A stretch of 64,000 nucleotides of DNA from Rhodospirillaceae bacterium UBA1479. GTDB taxonomy: Bacteria > Pseudomonadota > Alphaproteobacteria > Rhodospirillales > Casp-alpha2. The stretch is from positions 62,387-126,386 of the forward strand of contig DCRZ01000012.1 of the NCBI GenBank assembly GCA_002325375.1, given 5' to 3'. Positions 24,805 through 34,014 of this stretch are shown in pieces. Position 1 is the first letter of the stretch. Each line of letters opens with the position of its first letter. The notes beneath the pieces are model-generated. The model saw only the letters and a list, made by a program, of their open reading frames with translations, searched no databases and was not told the DNA's origin. A program made the position numbers and the translations under genes.

Positions 24805-25593
24805 CTATTTCACCGCGACGATGAACAGCCGGCGGAAGTGGAACAGGGTCTTACCGTCGGCGCGCTTGGGATAGGCCGCCTGCATCGCCTTCGAATAGGT
24901 CGCGAAGAATTCGGCGTTTTCATCCGGGTCGGTCAGCGCGTCCAACAACGGCTTGAGGGCCGAGCCCTTGGTCCATTCGGCGATGGGATTGTCGCCTTCC
25001 ATGACCTGGGAATAGACCGTTTCCCAAATATCCAGGCTGCTCGCATGGGGCGCGATGTAATCGTAATAGGCGTCCGGGTCGTGGACCGGGAATTCGCGCA
25101 ACACCGGTTCCAGCTTGGCCCGCCAGGGGCCGTCCTCGACCACCTGGCGCATGCCCATGTGCGAGGGTGCGGCATGGTTATGGGGCATTTGCACGGCCAG
25201 CACCCCGCCCGGCGCGAGATGCCCCATCAGGCGCGGGAACAGGACCGCGTGGTTGTCGATCCATTGCAGGGCGGCGTTGGAATAGATCAGGTCCGCCGGG
25301 GCGTCGGGCGCCCAGGTCGCGGCATCGGCCTGCTGCCAGTCACCGTCGGGATGTTCGGCCCGCGCCTTGGCCAGCATTTCCGCCGATGAATCGATCCCGA
25401 CATGGCGCGCGTTCGGCCAGCGGCCCTTGAGAAACGGCGTCACGTTGCCGGGCCCGCAGCCCAGGTCATGGACCACGGCGGGATCATCAAGGGCGATGCG
25501 GTTGATGAGGTCGAGGGCCGGGCGCATGCGGTGGCCCGCGAATTTCAGGTACTGACCGGGATTCCAGGTGGGCTGCTTGTTGGGCGCGGACAT
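24805..25593 (-). CDS. tam: Trans-aconitate 2-methyltransferase
   Basis: SAM-dependent O-methyltransferase that neutralises trans-aconitate, an aconitase inhibitor. The 262-aa protein opens with the typical WNPGQYLKFAGHRMRPALDL, has SAM motif I VHDLGCGPGNVTPFL, the acidic GIDSSAEML, YSNAALQWIDNH and the proline-rich QMPHNHAAPSH, then IWETVYSQVMEG and FHFRRLFIVA at the end. Length matches E. coli Tam (about 252). It stands alone and convergent with ggt. Confidence 0.92.
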   Translation of the reverse strand: MSAPNKQPTWNPGQYLKFAGHRMRPALDLINRIALDDPAVVHDLGCGPGNVTPFLKGRWPNARHVGIDSSAEMLAKARAEHPDGDWQQADAATWAPDAPADLIYSNAALQWIDNHAVLFPRLMGHLAPGGVLAVQMPHNHAAPSHMGMRQVVEDGPWRAKLEPVLREFPVHDPDAYYDYIAPHASSLDIWETVYSQVMEGDNPIAEWTKGSALKPLLDALTDPDENAEFFATYSKAMQAAYPKRADGKTLFHFRRLFIVAVK

Positions 25594-25681
25594 GTCGGCA
25601 AATCCTTTAAACGAATAACCAGATTGCGATGCCAGCCCCGGTCGGGACTTTAGACAGGCGCCGCGCCCGGCGCAACGACGA

Positions 25682-27085
25682 TCACGCCGGTTTCAGGCGC
25701 AGGCGGAATGCCGTGCCCTCGGGCCCCGTGGCCGCCAGGGCGATCTCGCCGCCATGGGCATGAATGACTTCCCGCGCGATGACCAGCCCCAGGCCCGTGC
25801 CGCCTTCCCGCGCCGATCCGGCGAAGGGCTGGAACAGATGTTCGGTCGCCTGCGCGGGCATGCCGGGGCCGTCGTCGATGATCTCGACGATCAAGGAGTC
25901 CGCGTCCTCGACGGCGGTGACGCGCACGCTCGACGCCCCCGCCTCGCGGGCGTTGCGGCCCAGGTTTTCGAACACCCGCAGCATCTGCGCCGCATCGGCC
26001 ATCAGGCAGATCTCGTCCGGCACTTCGTTACGCCAATCGAAGGGGCCGCCCCCGCCATCCGGATGCTCCTGGGTCAGGGTCTCGCCCGCCATGTGGACGA
26101 TCTCGGCCAGGCGGTTCCGCTTGGCGTTCAGGGTCGGCATGGTCGCCGAGGCATAATCCAATGTCTGGCCGCACAGGTTCACGGCCCGGTCCATGGCGCG
26201 GAACATGCGCGGCACCAGGCGCTGCACGTCCGGATCGTCGCTGGCCGCCAGGCGGTCACCGATCAGCATCGCCGTGGCCAGTGAATTGCGCAGGTCGTGG
26301 TTCACCTTGGTCACCGCCGCGCCCAGCATGGCCAGACGATCCTTTTGCCGCAGGGCCAGGCGCAATTCGTGCTGCATGACCGCCAGTTCGCGCTGGGCGA
26401 TGCCGATTTCGTCGGGCCGGTCGGACGGTTTGAAGATGCGGGTTTCGTCCTCGGGTGCCCGGCGGAACCTTTCCATGCCCGCCGTGATGCGGCGCATGGG
26501 GCGCACGAACATCAGCATCAGACTGATGTAGAGCAGCCCGGCCGTGAACAGCGAGATCGCCAGCGACAATTGAAAGATGCGGTGCGAGAAAGCCAGCATC
26601 TCGTCGCGCATGGGGGCTTCGTCGATATAGATTTCGACCTGCACGCCGGGCCGTTTGGGCGTTTCGCCGATGATGCGCAGGATGCGGTTTTCCGTCTGCG
26701 CCAGCGTCACGAAGGCGTCTTCGATCCAACCGGGAAATCCGCTCATCCGCAGGTCGTAGACAGCGTCGACACGGGGCGGCATCTCGCCGCCGGCGATCAG
26801 GATGCGCTGGTCGTGCTGGCGCAGCGCGATGGCATAGGTGTCCGTGGTCTTCAAAAGCGTGCGGCCCAAATTATCGTCGGCGGCCTGCTCCGGCATGTTC
26901 TCGATGGCGAGCGTCGCCAGGTGCGCGCGCACGATGCGTTCCTCAAGATAATTCTTGCGGAACCGCGCGACCGACGGCGTGTAGATGAACAGCTCGGCCA
27001 GCATGACGAACACCACCGTCAGCACGAGAAGACGCGCGGACAGGCTTTGGTGGGCCTTGGGCGGGAGCGGGTTGAGATCGGACAT
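25682..27085 (-). CDS. Membrane sensor histidine kinase (orphan)
   Basis: A 467-aa kinase: helix 1 at about residues 15-35 (LLVLTVVFVMLAELFIY), a periplasmic sensor of about 120 residues, helix 2 (LAISLFTAGLLYISLMLMF), HAMP (PMRRITAGMERFRRAPEDE), H-box with KVNHDLRNSLA, N-box ENLGRNAREAG, G1 DDGPGMP and G2 GGTGLGLVIA. No response regulator is adjacent. The ATG at 27085 is 20 bases after the upstream stop; a GTG at 27109 would overlap that stop as GTGA and couple translation to the flavoprotein. Its membership in that cluster suggests a link to redox or membrane status. Confidence 0.9.
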   Translation of the reverse strand: MSDLNPLPPKAHQSLSARLLVLTVVFVMLAELFIYTPSVARFRKNYLEERIVRAHLATLAIENMPEQAADDNLGRTLLKTTDTYAIALRQHDQRILIAGGEMPPRVDAVYDLRMSGFPGWIEDAFVTLAQTENRILRIIGETPKRPGVQVEIYIDEAPMRDEMLAFSHRIFQLSLAISLFTAGLLYISLMLMFVRPMRRITAGMERFRRAPEDETRIFKPSDRPDEIGIAQRELAVMQHELRLALRQKDRLAMLGAAVTKVNHDLRNSLATAMLIGDRLAASDDPDVQRLVPRMFRAMDRAVNLCGQTLDYASATMPTLNAKRNRLAEIVHMAGETLTQEHPDGGGGPFDWRNEVPDEICLMADAAQMLRVFENLGRNAREAGASSVRVTAVEDADSLIVEIIDDGPGMPAQATEHLFQPFAGSAREGGTGLGLVIAREVIHAHGGEIALAATGPEGTAFRLRLKPA

Positions 27086-27105
27086 GTGTGAGGTTAAGCG
27101 GCCAG

Positions 27106-28542
27106 TCACCAAAGCTTCAAGAGGAAGCGGACAATGGCCCGGGTGCGGTCCGTGAACAGCTTGGGCGTGAAATAGCTGCCGGCGGCCCGTTTCGAGACCT
27201 CGCCCAGGGTCGGATAAGGCAGGATGATGGTCGCCAGATCGCCCACCTTCATGCCCTTGGCGAGGGCCAGCACCCAAAGCTGAATGTGTTCCCCCGCTTG
27301 GTGTCCGGCGATGCCGCAGCCGAGAATCTTACCCTTGGGCGTGACGATGGCCTTGACCAGGCCTTCGGTCTCGCGCTCCGCCTGGGCGCGGTCGTTGTCG
27401 TGAAAGGGCCAGCGCAGGACGTTGAATTCGATGCCCGCGTCGCGGGCCTTCTTTTCCGTCAGACCGACCTGGGCCAGTTCCGGCGCGGTATAGGTCACCC
27501 AGGGAACGACGGAATGGTCGGCCTTGGCGGGGATGCGAAACAGGACGTTCTTGATGACCACGCCCGCGTGATAGCCGGCGACATGGGTGAACTGCAGCCC
27601 GCCCGCGACATCGCCGATGGCGAAGACCTTCTTGTTGGTGCTGCGCAGGCGGGCATCGACCGTGATGCCCTTGGGCGTGTACTCGATCCCGGCCTTTTCC
27701 AGATCCAGGCCCGCGACGTTGGCCCGCCGCCCGGCGGCGACCAGCAGGTGGCTGCCCTCAATACGCTGGCTTTCGCCGCCGTCATCGATGGTCACGGCGA
27801 CGCCCGTATCCGTCTTTTCAACGCCCGCGATCTTGATGCCTTCGCGGATGTCGATGCTGCCCGCGACCAGGGCACGGCGCACAACATCGACCAGGTCCCC
27901 GTCGTCGTTGGCCATGATGGAGAACATTTCCAACAGCGTGACCTTGCAGCCCAATTGGGCATGGGCCTGGGCCATCTCGACGCCGATCGGCCCGCCGCCG
28001 ATGACGATCAGATGGTCAGGCAGGCTGTCGCGGTCGAACACGCTTTCGTTGGTCAGGAAGTCGACCCCGTCCAGGCCCGGAATGGGGGGTACGGCGGCCG
28101 ACGAACCTGTGGCGACGACGAAGCGTTTGGCGCGGATTTCCGTGTCGCCCGCCTGCACCCGGTCCGGGTCGGTGAAGCGTCCGTGTTCGCGGATCACGGT
28201 CACACCCAGGCCTTCGAACCGTTCCTGGGAATCCATCGGCCGGATGGCGTCGATCACGCCCGCGACATGGCCGTAGACGGCCTTGCCGTCTAACCCGTCA
28301 AGGGTCGCCCGGACGCCGAACCGCCCGGCATCCCGCACGGCCTGGGCGGCATGGCCGGCGGCCAACAGGGCCTTGGACGGCACGCAGCCGTAATTCAGGC
28401 AGTCACCGCCCATTTCGCCCTTTTCGATCAGCACGACGCGGGCCCCCATCTGTGACGCCCCGGCGGCGACGGACAGGCCGCCCGACCCGGCGCCGATGAT
28501 GCAGATGTCCGTGTCGATGCGGGTGGGCTGCGGGTTGTTCAC
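27106..28542 (-). CDS. FAD-dependent pyridine nucleotide-disulfide oxidoreductase (MerA/Lpd-like)
   Basis: A 478-aa flavoenzyme with IIGAGSGGLSVAAG (FAD), the GGDCLNYGCVPSKAL redox disulfide, VIGGGPIGVEMAQ (NAD(P)) and FAIGDVAGG. At the C-terminus, where Lpd/MerA relatives carry HPTxxE, this protein has PYPTLGE, so the usual catalytic His is replaced; the reaction therefore probably differs from lipoamide or mercury reduction. It overlaps the preceding TVP38-family gene by 4 bases (ATGA). TVP38 proteins and such oxidoreductases are often neighbours or fused in proteobacteria, suggesting a joint membrane redox function. Confidence 0.88.
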   Translation of the reverse strand: MNNPQPTRIDTDICIIGAGSGGLSVAAGASQMGARVVLIEKGEMGGDCLNYGCVPSKALLAAGHAAQAVRDAGRFGVRATLDGLDGKAVYGHVAGVIDAIRPMDSQERFEGLGVTVIREHGRFTDPDRVQAGDTEIRAKRFVVATGSSAAVPPIPGLDGVDFLTNESVFDRDSLPDHLIVIGGGPIGVEMAQAHAQLGCKVTLLEMFSIMANDDGDLVDVVRRALVAGSIDIREGIKIAGVEKTDTGVAVTIDDGGESQRIEGSHLLVAAGRRANVAGLDLEKAGIEYTPKGITVDARLRSTNKKVFAIGDVAGGLQFTHVAGYHAGVVIKNVLFRIPAKADHSVVPWVTYTAPELAQVGLTEKKARDAGIEFNVLRWPFHDNDRAQAERETEGLVKAIVTPKGKILGCGIAGHQAGEHIQLWVLALAKGMKVGDLATIILPYPTLGEVSKRAAGSYFTPKLFTDRTRAIVRFLLKLW

Positions 28543-29330
28543 GACGCACCTCCGCGGCGTTCCTTGATGCGGCGCAGGAATACCGGGATCAGGGCCAGCA
28601 CGGCCAGGCCCAGCAGCGGGCCCATGATGTGAGGTTCGAACACGATGGTCAGGTCCGGCGTGCCGCCCTGGTCAAGCACGGCGCCGAGGCCGCTGCCGAC
28701 GCTGGCGAACACGAAGGTCGCCGGCGCGATGCCGAGGATCGTCGCGACCACGAAGGCCACGGCCCCGACATTGAGGAAGGCCGGCACCAGATTGACCAGC
28801 CAGAACGGAAACACCGGCACCAGACGCAGGAACATCAGGTAGGAAAAGGCGTTCTTGCGGAAGCCTTCCTCCATGCGCCGCACGAAGGGACCGGCCTTCT
28901 TGTATAAAAGGTCGCCGATGGCATAGCGCGCGGCCAGGAACACGATCAACGAGCCCAAGGTCGCCGCGACCACGACGATCGCCCCCCCGGCCGCCGTGCC
29001 GAACATGAAACCGGCCAGCAGGGTCATCCAGATGGCGCCCGGGATCGACAGCGCGACCACCACCGTATAGGCAGCGCCGAACAACAGCGCCGTCAACGCC
29101 TGATGGGCGGCGTAATAGTCGAGCACCGCCGCGCGATGGGTCTTGAGGGCGTCGAGCGATACATAAGTGTGCAGGTCGAAGACGAAGAACAGCACCGTCG
29201 CCAGGACCAGGACCAGGATGGGGATCAACCGTTTCACGGAAAACCGCCCGGATTTAGGGCTGTCGGCCGTGTCGGCGGCGGGCTGTCCGTCGTCATCGAG
29301 GGCCTTGCGCATGTCTGTAACCTTGTTCAT
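28539..29330 (-). CDS. TVP38/TMEM64 (DedA-like, VTT domain) membrane protein
   Basis: A 263-aa inner-membrane protein. A hydrophilic N-terminus (about 35 residues) leads to helix RLIPILVLVLATVLFFVF, then the VTT domain with IPGAIWMTLLAGFMFGTAAGG, GSLIVFLAARYAIGD, the amphipathic segment with FRKNAFSYLMFLRLVPVFPF, and NVGAVAFVVATILGIAPATF. VTT proteins are linked to lipid scrambling or ion homeostasis. The start is ATG at 29330 (no ribosome site), or ATG at 29312 with AGG upstream. First gene of the three-gene cluster with the flavoprotein and kinase. Confidence 0.9.
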   Translation of the reverse strand: MNKVTDMRKALDDDGQPAADTADSPKSGRFSVKRLIPILVLVLATVLFFVFDLHTYVSLDALKTHRAAVLDYYAAHQALTALLFGAAYTVVVALSIPGAIWMTLLAGFMFGTAAGGAIVVVAATLGSLIVFLAARYAIGDLLYKKAGPFVRRMEEGFRKNAFSYLMFLRLVPVFPFWLVNLVPAFLNVGAVAFVVATILGIAPATFVFASVGSGLGAVLDQGGTPDLTIVFEPHIMGPLLGLAVLALIPVFLRRIKERRGGAS

Positions 29331-29413
29331 GAATGGGGGCCGCGAATGCCGACGGCATCCCGGTTTCTATCCTCCGGGCACCAAAAGGCACAAGCGAATG
29401 CGCCTCACGCCAG

Positions 29414-29425
29414 GGTCAATTGACC
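29414..29425. promoter_or_regulatory. 12-base palindrome GGTCAATTGACC
   Basis: Perfect palindrome in the divergent gap between the TVP38 gene and rpmH, about 84 bases upstream of the TVP38 start. A candidate operator; it is not placed like a -35 of the rpmH promoter. Confidence 0.35.
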
Positions 29426-29493
29426 GTGAACGCCAAGTGAACCCCTGGAAATCCGGGCTTTTTACGCGATTACGGACAAACCACCCAGGCCCG

Positions 29494-29522
29494 TTGACTT
29501 CATGGAACCAAGGCCTTAAAAA
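29494..29522 (+). promoter_or_regulatory. Sigma-70 promoter of the rpmH operon
   Basis: TTGACT (29494-29499), exact 17-base spacer, TAAAAA (29517-29522). The predicted start near 29529 leaves a leader of roughly 20 bases with AAGGAG (29539-29544) before the rpmH GTG. Confidence 0.65.
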
Positions 29523-29551
29523 GCGCACTCATTTTTCTAAGGAGACGTCGC

Positions 29552-29686
29552 GTGAAACGCACCTATCAGCCGAGCAGGCTTATTCGCAAGCGCCGCCACG
29601 GCTTCCGTAGCCGTATGGCGACCCCGGGCGGCCGGCGTGTGCTGGCGGCGCGGCGTGCCAAAGGCCGCAAGCGCCTGTCCGCTTAA
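29552..29686 (+). CDS. rpmH: 50S ribosomal protein L34
   Basis: A 44-aa, arginine/lysine-rich protein starting MKRTYQPSRLIRKRRHGF, with the universal RMATPGGRRVLAARRAKGRKRLSA ending in split form (RMATPGG, then RAKGRKRLSA). It starts at GTG with AAGGAG 7 bases upstream. Component of the large ribosomal subunit and first gene of rpmH-rnpA-yidD-yidC-engB. Confidence 0.97.
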   Translation: MKRTYQPSRLIRKRRHGFRSRMATPGGRRVLAARRAKGRKRLSA

Positions 29687-29725
29687 CAGCGCCTGTTCCC
29701 GCAAGCCGGTCGGAAGCGAGCCGCC

Positions 29726-30151
29726 ATGTCACCCACGGTGCCGAGGCTGAAACGCCGCGCCGACTTTCTCAAGGTGGCGCGGAAAGGGTATAAGTGGGCA
29801 GCACCTGGATTGGTGCTGCAGGCCTTCGACCGCACCGCATTCGGCAACGGAGACACGGACACCGCCGGACCGGATTTCCGGGCCGGGTTCACGGTGACCC
29901 GCAAGGTCGGCAACGCCGTCGTGCGCAACCGCGCGCGCCGGCGACTGAAGGCCGCCGCCGAACAGGTCTTGCCCGATTGCGCCAAAGCGGGGCATGACTA
30001 TGTCCTGATCGGGCGTCAGGGCACCCTGGAGCGGGCTTTTCCGGCGCTGATCGGCGACCTGCGCACGGCCCTGGAACGGGTCGGCACGCGCAAGAACGGA
30101 GGCGGAAACGGCCGCAACGGCCGGGACCGCCGGGGGAAAGCGGAGATTTGA
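29726..30151 (+). CDS. rnpA: Ribonuclease P protein component
   Basis: Protein cofactor of RNase P, which matures tRNA 5' ends. The 141-aa product starts LKRRADFLKVARKG, has the beta-strand FRAGFTVTRKVGNAVVRNRARRRLK with the RNR motif that contacts the RNA, and DYVLIGRQGT. The C-terminal 20 residues are a Gly/Asn/Arg-rich tail not needed for the fold. It lies 39 bases after rpmH and 1 base before yidD. Confidence 0.96.
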   Translation: MSPTVPRLKRRADFLKVARKGYKWAAPGLVLQAFDRTAFGNGDTDTAGPDFRAGFTVTRKVGNAVVRNRARRRLKAAAEQVLPDCAKAGHDYVLIGRQGTLERAFPALIGDLRTALERVGTRKNGGGNGRNGRDRRGKAEI

Positions 30152-30152
30152 G

Positions 30153-30470
30153 ATGATGGCGCCGACGATTGCCGCCCTTCCGGCCCGCCTCGCCCGCGCC
30201 CTGATCCGGGGCTATCAGCTTTTCCTGTCGCCTCTGGTGCCGGCATCCTGCCGCTTTTATCCGACCTGTTCCGAATACGCGCGGGACGCCTTCGCGGCCC
30301 ACGGCTTCGTTCGCGGGTTGGGCCTTTCCGTCCGGCGCGTCTTGCGTTGTAATCCCTGGAACCGGGGCGGCGTCGATCCGGTGCCGTCCGCCGGCTGTCC
30401 GGGCCACGGCGATGGGCATCATGCCCACGCCGATCACCCCAATTCTCTTCCCCAACCGCACGGGTCCTAA
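30153..30470 (+). CDS. yidD: Membrane protein insertion efficiency factor
   Basis: A 105-aa peripheral membrane protein that aids YidC-dependent insertion. It has an amphipathic N-terminus and the family signature LIRGYQLFLSPLVPASCRF followed by YPTCSEYARDA and RVLRCNPWNRGGVDPVP. The histidine-rich tail is variable. Start ATG at 30153 (or the adjacent ATG at 30156) is 1 base after the rnpA stop. yidC begins 5 bases downstream. Confidence 0.95.
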   Translation: MMAPTIAALPARLARALIRGYQLFLSPLVPASCRFYPTCSEYARDAFAAHGFVRGLGLSVRRVLRCNPWNRGGVDPVPSAGCPGHGDGHHAHADHPNSLPQPHGS

Positions 30471-30475
30471 AACGA

Positions 30476-32245
30476 ATGATCGAAAACAAAAACCTGATCC
30501 TGGCCGTGGTCCTTTCGGTGGCCGTTCTGTTGGGCTTCGAGCTGTATTTCAAGAACACCACCCCGCCGCCGCAGGTCGCCGAGACCGCCGCGACCGCGCA
30601 GCCGGGCCAAGCGCCCGCGCCGGCCGCGGGCCAAGCCCCCGCCGTGCCGGGCGACGGTCTGGCCGTGCCGCCGCAGGCCCCGGGCGTCGGCAAGGCGCCC
30701 GAGATGTCGCCCCAGGCGAGCCGCGCTCAGGTTCTGGCCGCCACGCCCCGCGTCGCCATCGAAACCCCGCGCCTGAAGGGCTCGATCACGCTCAAGGGCG
30801 GGCGCATCGACGACCTGATCCTGGCCGACTTTTTCGAGACCCTGGACAAGAACAGCAAGCCGATCACCCTGTTGAACCCGCGCGGCGTCAGCAACGCCTA
30901 TTTCGCGGAGTTCGGTTGGACCGCGGCCGCCACCAAGACCGGCGGAAAGACCGCCAAGGTGCCCGATGCGGATACGGTATGGACGGCATCCTCCCGCACC
31001 CTGACCCCGGACACCCCGGTCACCCTGACCTGGGATAACGGCCAGGGCCTGGTGTTCTCACGCACCTACGAGATCGACCGGAACTTCATGTTCAAGATCA
31101 CCCAGGCCGTGGCCAACAAGGGCGCGACCGCGGTGGAACTGTTTCCCTACGGCCTGGTGTCGCGCCAGGGCACGCCGGAAACCTCGGGCTTCTACATCCT
31201 GCACGAAGGTTTGCTGGGCGTGAACAACGGTGAACTGACGGAAGTCGATTACGACGACCTTCAGGAAAAGAAACTGGAAAGCAGCACCGGAACGGGCGGC
31301 TGGATCGGCATCACCGACAAATACTGGCTGACGGCCCTGCTTCCCAACAAGGACGCCGCGGTCACCAAGCGCTACATCTACCGCAAGGCCGGCGTGGTCG
31401 ATACCTATCAGGTCGACTTCCTGGGCGCCGGCGTGACGATCGCGCCCGGTGCCACCAATAGCGCGGAAAACCGGCTGTTCGCCGGTGCCAAGCAGGTCAG
31501 GATTCTCGACGGTTACGAGGAAAGCCTCGGCATCGAGCGTTTCGACCTGGCGATCGACTGGGGCTGGTTCTACTTCCTGACGCGGCCGATCTTCTACGGC
31601 CTGCTGTGGCTGGAAGTGCACGTCGGCAACCTGGGCCTCGCCATTCTGCTGCTGACCGTGGGCATCAAGCTCGCCTTCTTCCCGCTTGCCAACAAGTCCT
31701 ACGAGAGCATGAGCAAGATGAAGAAGCTGCAGCCGGAGATGGTCAAGCTGCGCGAACGTTACGGCGACGACAAGGTCAAGCTGAACGAGGAAATGATGGC
31801 GCTGTACAAGCGCGAGGGCACCAACCCCGCGTCGGGCTGCCTGCCGATCCTGTTGCAGATCCCCGTATTCTTCGCGCTCTACAAGGTGCTGTTCGTGACC
31901 ATCGAAATGCGCCACGCCCCGTTCTATGGCTGGATTCAGGATCTGTCGGCGCCCGATCCGACGAACCTGTTCACCCTGTTCGGCGCCATCGCCTGGAACC
32001 CGCCCGACATTCTGCACCTTGGCGTGTGGCCGCTGCTGATGGGCATTTCCATGTTCCTGCAGCAGAAATTGAACCCGCAGCCGACGGACCCGACCCAGGC
32101 CAAGATCATGATGTTCCTGCCCGTGGTGTTCACCTTCCTGCTGGCCAGTTTCCCGGCCGGCCTGGTGATCTACTGGACCTGGAACAACCTGCTGTCCATC
32201 GCCCAGCAATGGGTCATCATGCGCCGCATGGGCGTCAAGGCCTGA
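30476..32245 (+). CDS. yidC: Membrane protein insertase YidC
   Basis: Inserts and folds inner-membrane proteins, alone or with SecYEG. The 589-aa protein has an N-terminal signal anchor (NLILAVVLSVAVLLGFELYF), an Ala/Pro/Gln-rich linker (about 30-85), the large periplasmic beta-supersandwich P1 domain (about 90-350) and the conserved five-helix core. Core motifs include FFLTRPIFYGLLWLEVHVGNLG, KLQPEMVKLRERYGDDK in the cytoplasmic C1 loop, GCLPILLQIPVFFALYKVL and FLLASFPAGLVIYW. Length is usual for Gram-negative YidC. Confidence 0.98.
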   Translation: MIENKNLILAVVLSVAVLLGFELYFKNTTPPPQVAETAATAQPGQAPAPAAGQAPAVPGDGLAVPPQAPGVGKAPEMSPQASRAQVLAATPRVAIETPRLKGSITLKGGRIDDLILADFFETLDKNSKPITLLNPRGVSNAYFAEFGWTAAATKTGGKTAKVPDADTVWTASSRTLTPDTPVTLTWDNGQGLVFSRTYEIDRNFMFKITQAVANKGATAVELFPYGLVSRQGTPETSGFYILHEGLLGVNNGELTEVDYDDLQEKKLESSTGTGGWIGITDKYWLTALLPNKDAAVTKRYIYRKAGVVDTYQVDFLGAGVTIAPGATNSAENRLFAGAKQVRILDGYEESLGIERFDLAIDWGWFYFLTRPIFYGLLWLEVHVGNLGLAILLLTVGIKLAFFPLANKSYESMSKMKKLQPEMVKLRERYGDDKVKLNEEMMALYKREGTNPASGCLPILLQIPVFFALYKVLFVTIEMRHAPFYGWIQDLSAPDPTNLFTLFGAIAWNPPDILHLGVWPLLMGISMFLQQKLNPQPTDPTQAKIMMFLPVVFTFLLASFPAGLVIYWTWNNLLSIAQQWVIMRRMGVKA

Positions 32246-32270
32246 TCCCCGCGTTAAGGAGCACCGATCC

Positions 32271-32957
32271 ATGACACAGCCGGGAGACATTACGCCCGGC
32301 GTGGATTCCGGGGCCGAGGCCGAGGCGATCCTGTTGGAAAACGGGCGGCTTCTGTTCGCCAAGGAAGCGATGTTTCTTCTGGGCGCGGCCAGCCTGGCCC
32401 AGGTGCCGGACAGCCCGCTGCCGGAAATCGCCTTCGCCGGGCGGTCCAACGTCGGCAAGTCGTCGCTGATCAACGCCCTGACCGGGCGCAAGGACTTGGC
32501 GCGCACGTCGAACACGCCGGGCCGCACACAGCAGATCAACTTCTTCGATCTCGGCAAGCGCCTGATGCTGGCCGACCTGCCGGGCTACGGCTATGCCAAG
32601 GCGCCCAAGGGCGAGGTCAAGAACTGGACCAAGCTGGTCAATTCCTATCTCAAGGGCCGTCAGGAACTGCGTCGGACCTGCGTGCTGATCGACGCCCGCC
32701 ACGGGCTGAAGGCGACCGACCGCGAGGTCATGGCCATGCTCGACGCCGCCGCCCAGGTCTATCAGATCGTCCTGACCAAGTGCGACAAGGTGAAGGCCGA
32801 CGACTTGGACACGCTGGTCGCTCAGACGGAAAAGGAATTGGCCAAGCATACGGCGGCCCATCCGGTGATCATGCGGACAAGCTCTTTCAAAAGCCGCGGC
32901 ATCGAAGAACTGCGCGCCGAACTGGCGGCGCTGGCCTTGCCCGCCGAAGCGGTCTAA
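32271..32957 (+). CDS. engB: Ribosome biogenesis GTPase EngB/YsxC
   Basis: Small GTPase (228 aa) needed for late large-subunit assembly and cell division. G1 GRSNVGKSSLIN, G2 region TSNTPGRTQQIN, G3 DLPGYGYAKAP, G4 TKCDKVK and a G5-like RTSSFKSRGI are all present. An N-terminal extension of about 50 residues precedes the GTPase fold. A good GGAG lies upstream of the ATG. Follows yidC by 25 bases. Confidence 0.96.
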   Translation: MTQPGDITPGVDSGAEAEAILLENGRLLFAKEAMFLLGAASLAQVPDSPLPEIAFAGRSNVGKSSLINALTGRKDLARTSNTPGRTQQINFFDLGKRLMLADLPGYGYAKAPKGEVKNWTKLVNSYLKGRQELRRTCVLIDARHGLKATDREVMAMLDAAAQVYQIVLTKCDKVKADDLDTLVAQTEKELAKHTAAHPVIMRTSSFKSRGIEELRAELAALALPAEAV

Positions 32958-33008
32958 ACCGTTACGGATGCTTCAAATACTTCGGATAATGCATTAGGTT
33001 CGCGCCCC

Positions 33009-33920
33009 ATGACTGACGACAAGAAACGCTCCATCGCCGATAAATGGCTGAACCAGGCCAACGTGCTGTCCGAAGCGCTGCCCTACATGCGCCGATATTC
33101 AGGCCAGACCGTGGTCATCAAGTACGGCGGCCATGCCATGGGCGACGAGGAAATGGCCAACGTGTTCGCCCGCGACGTGGTGCTGCTGCGCCAATGCGGC
33201 AGCAACCCGGTGGTCGTGCACGGCGGCGGGCCGCAGATCGGCGCCATGCTGGAAAGGCTGGCCATCGAAAGCAAGTTCGTGGACGGCCTGCGCGTGACCG
33301 ACGAGGACACGGTGAAGGTCGTTGAAATGGTCCTGGCCGGGTCCATCAACAAGGAAATCGTCACCCGCATCAACGCCGCCGGCGGCATGGCCGTGGGCCT
33401 GTGCGGCAAGGACGGCAACCTGATCATGGCCGACAAGCTGCGGCGCACGAAGAAAGACCCGGAATCGAATATCGAGCGGATCCTGGACCTCGGCCTGGTC
33501 GGCGAGCCCCGGGAAATCAATCCTCACGTGCTGGAAGCCTTCGAGGAATCGGACATCACCCCGGTCATCGCCCCGATCGGCGTCGGCCCCAAGGGCGAGA
33601 CCTTGAACATCAATGCCGACACGGCGGCAGGCGCCATCGCCGGCGCCACCCATGCCAAACGCCTGATCATGCTGACCGACGTGTCCGGCGTGCTCGACGG
33701 CAACGGCGCCCTGATCCCCGAACTGAAGGTGTCCGACGCGCGCAAGGCGATCGCCGACGGGACCATTTCCGGCGGCATGATCCCCAAGGTCGAAACCTGC
33801 ATCGACGCGGTCCTGGCCGGGGTCGGCGGCGCCGTCATCTCCGACGGCCGGGTCGCCCATGCCGTGCTGGTCGAACTGTTCACGGAACACGGCGCCGGCA
33901 CGATTATTTTACCCGATTAG
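33009..33920 (+). CDS. argB: Acetylglutamate kinase
   Basis: Phosphorylates N-acetylglutamate in arginine synthesis. The 303-aa product has ALPYMRRYSGQTVVIKYGGHAM with the nucleotide-binding lysine, VVHGGGPQIG, LRVTDEDTVKVVEMVLAG, LNINADTAAGAIA and ISGGMIPKVETC. The N-terminal extension typical of arginine-feedback-regulated hexameric kinases is present (residues 1-25), so inhibition by arginine is likely. Gap to engB is 51 bases. Confidence 0.97.
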   Translation: MTDDKKRSIADKWLNQANVLSEALPYMRRYSGQTVVIKYGGHAMGDEEMANVFARDVVLLRQCGSNPVVVHGGGPQIGAMLERLAIESKFVDGLRVTDEDTVKVVEMVLAGSINKEIVTRINAAGGMAVGLCGKDGNLIMADKLRRTKKDPESNIERILDLGLVGEPREINPHVLEAFEESDITPVIAPIGVGPKGETLNINADTAAGAIAGATHAKRLIMLTDVSGVLDGNGALIPELKVSDARKAIADGTISGGMIPKVETCIDAVLAGVGGAVISDGRVAHAVLVELFTEHGAGTIILPD

Positions 33921-34014
33921 GGCATCCTGCCGGACTGAACCGTTCCGACGCAGGCCCCCTTGCCCCCCGCGTCGCTTTGCGCAATGCTTTCCCGTCTTGG
34001 GAGGGACGGCGACG

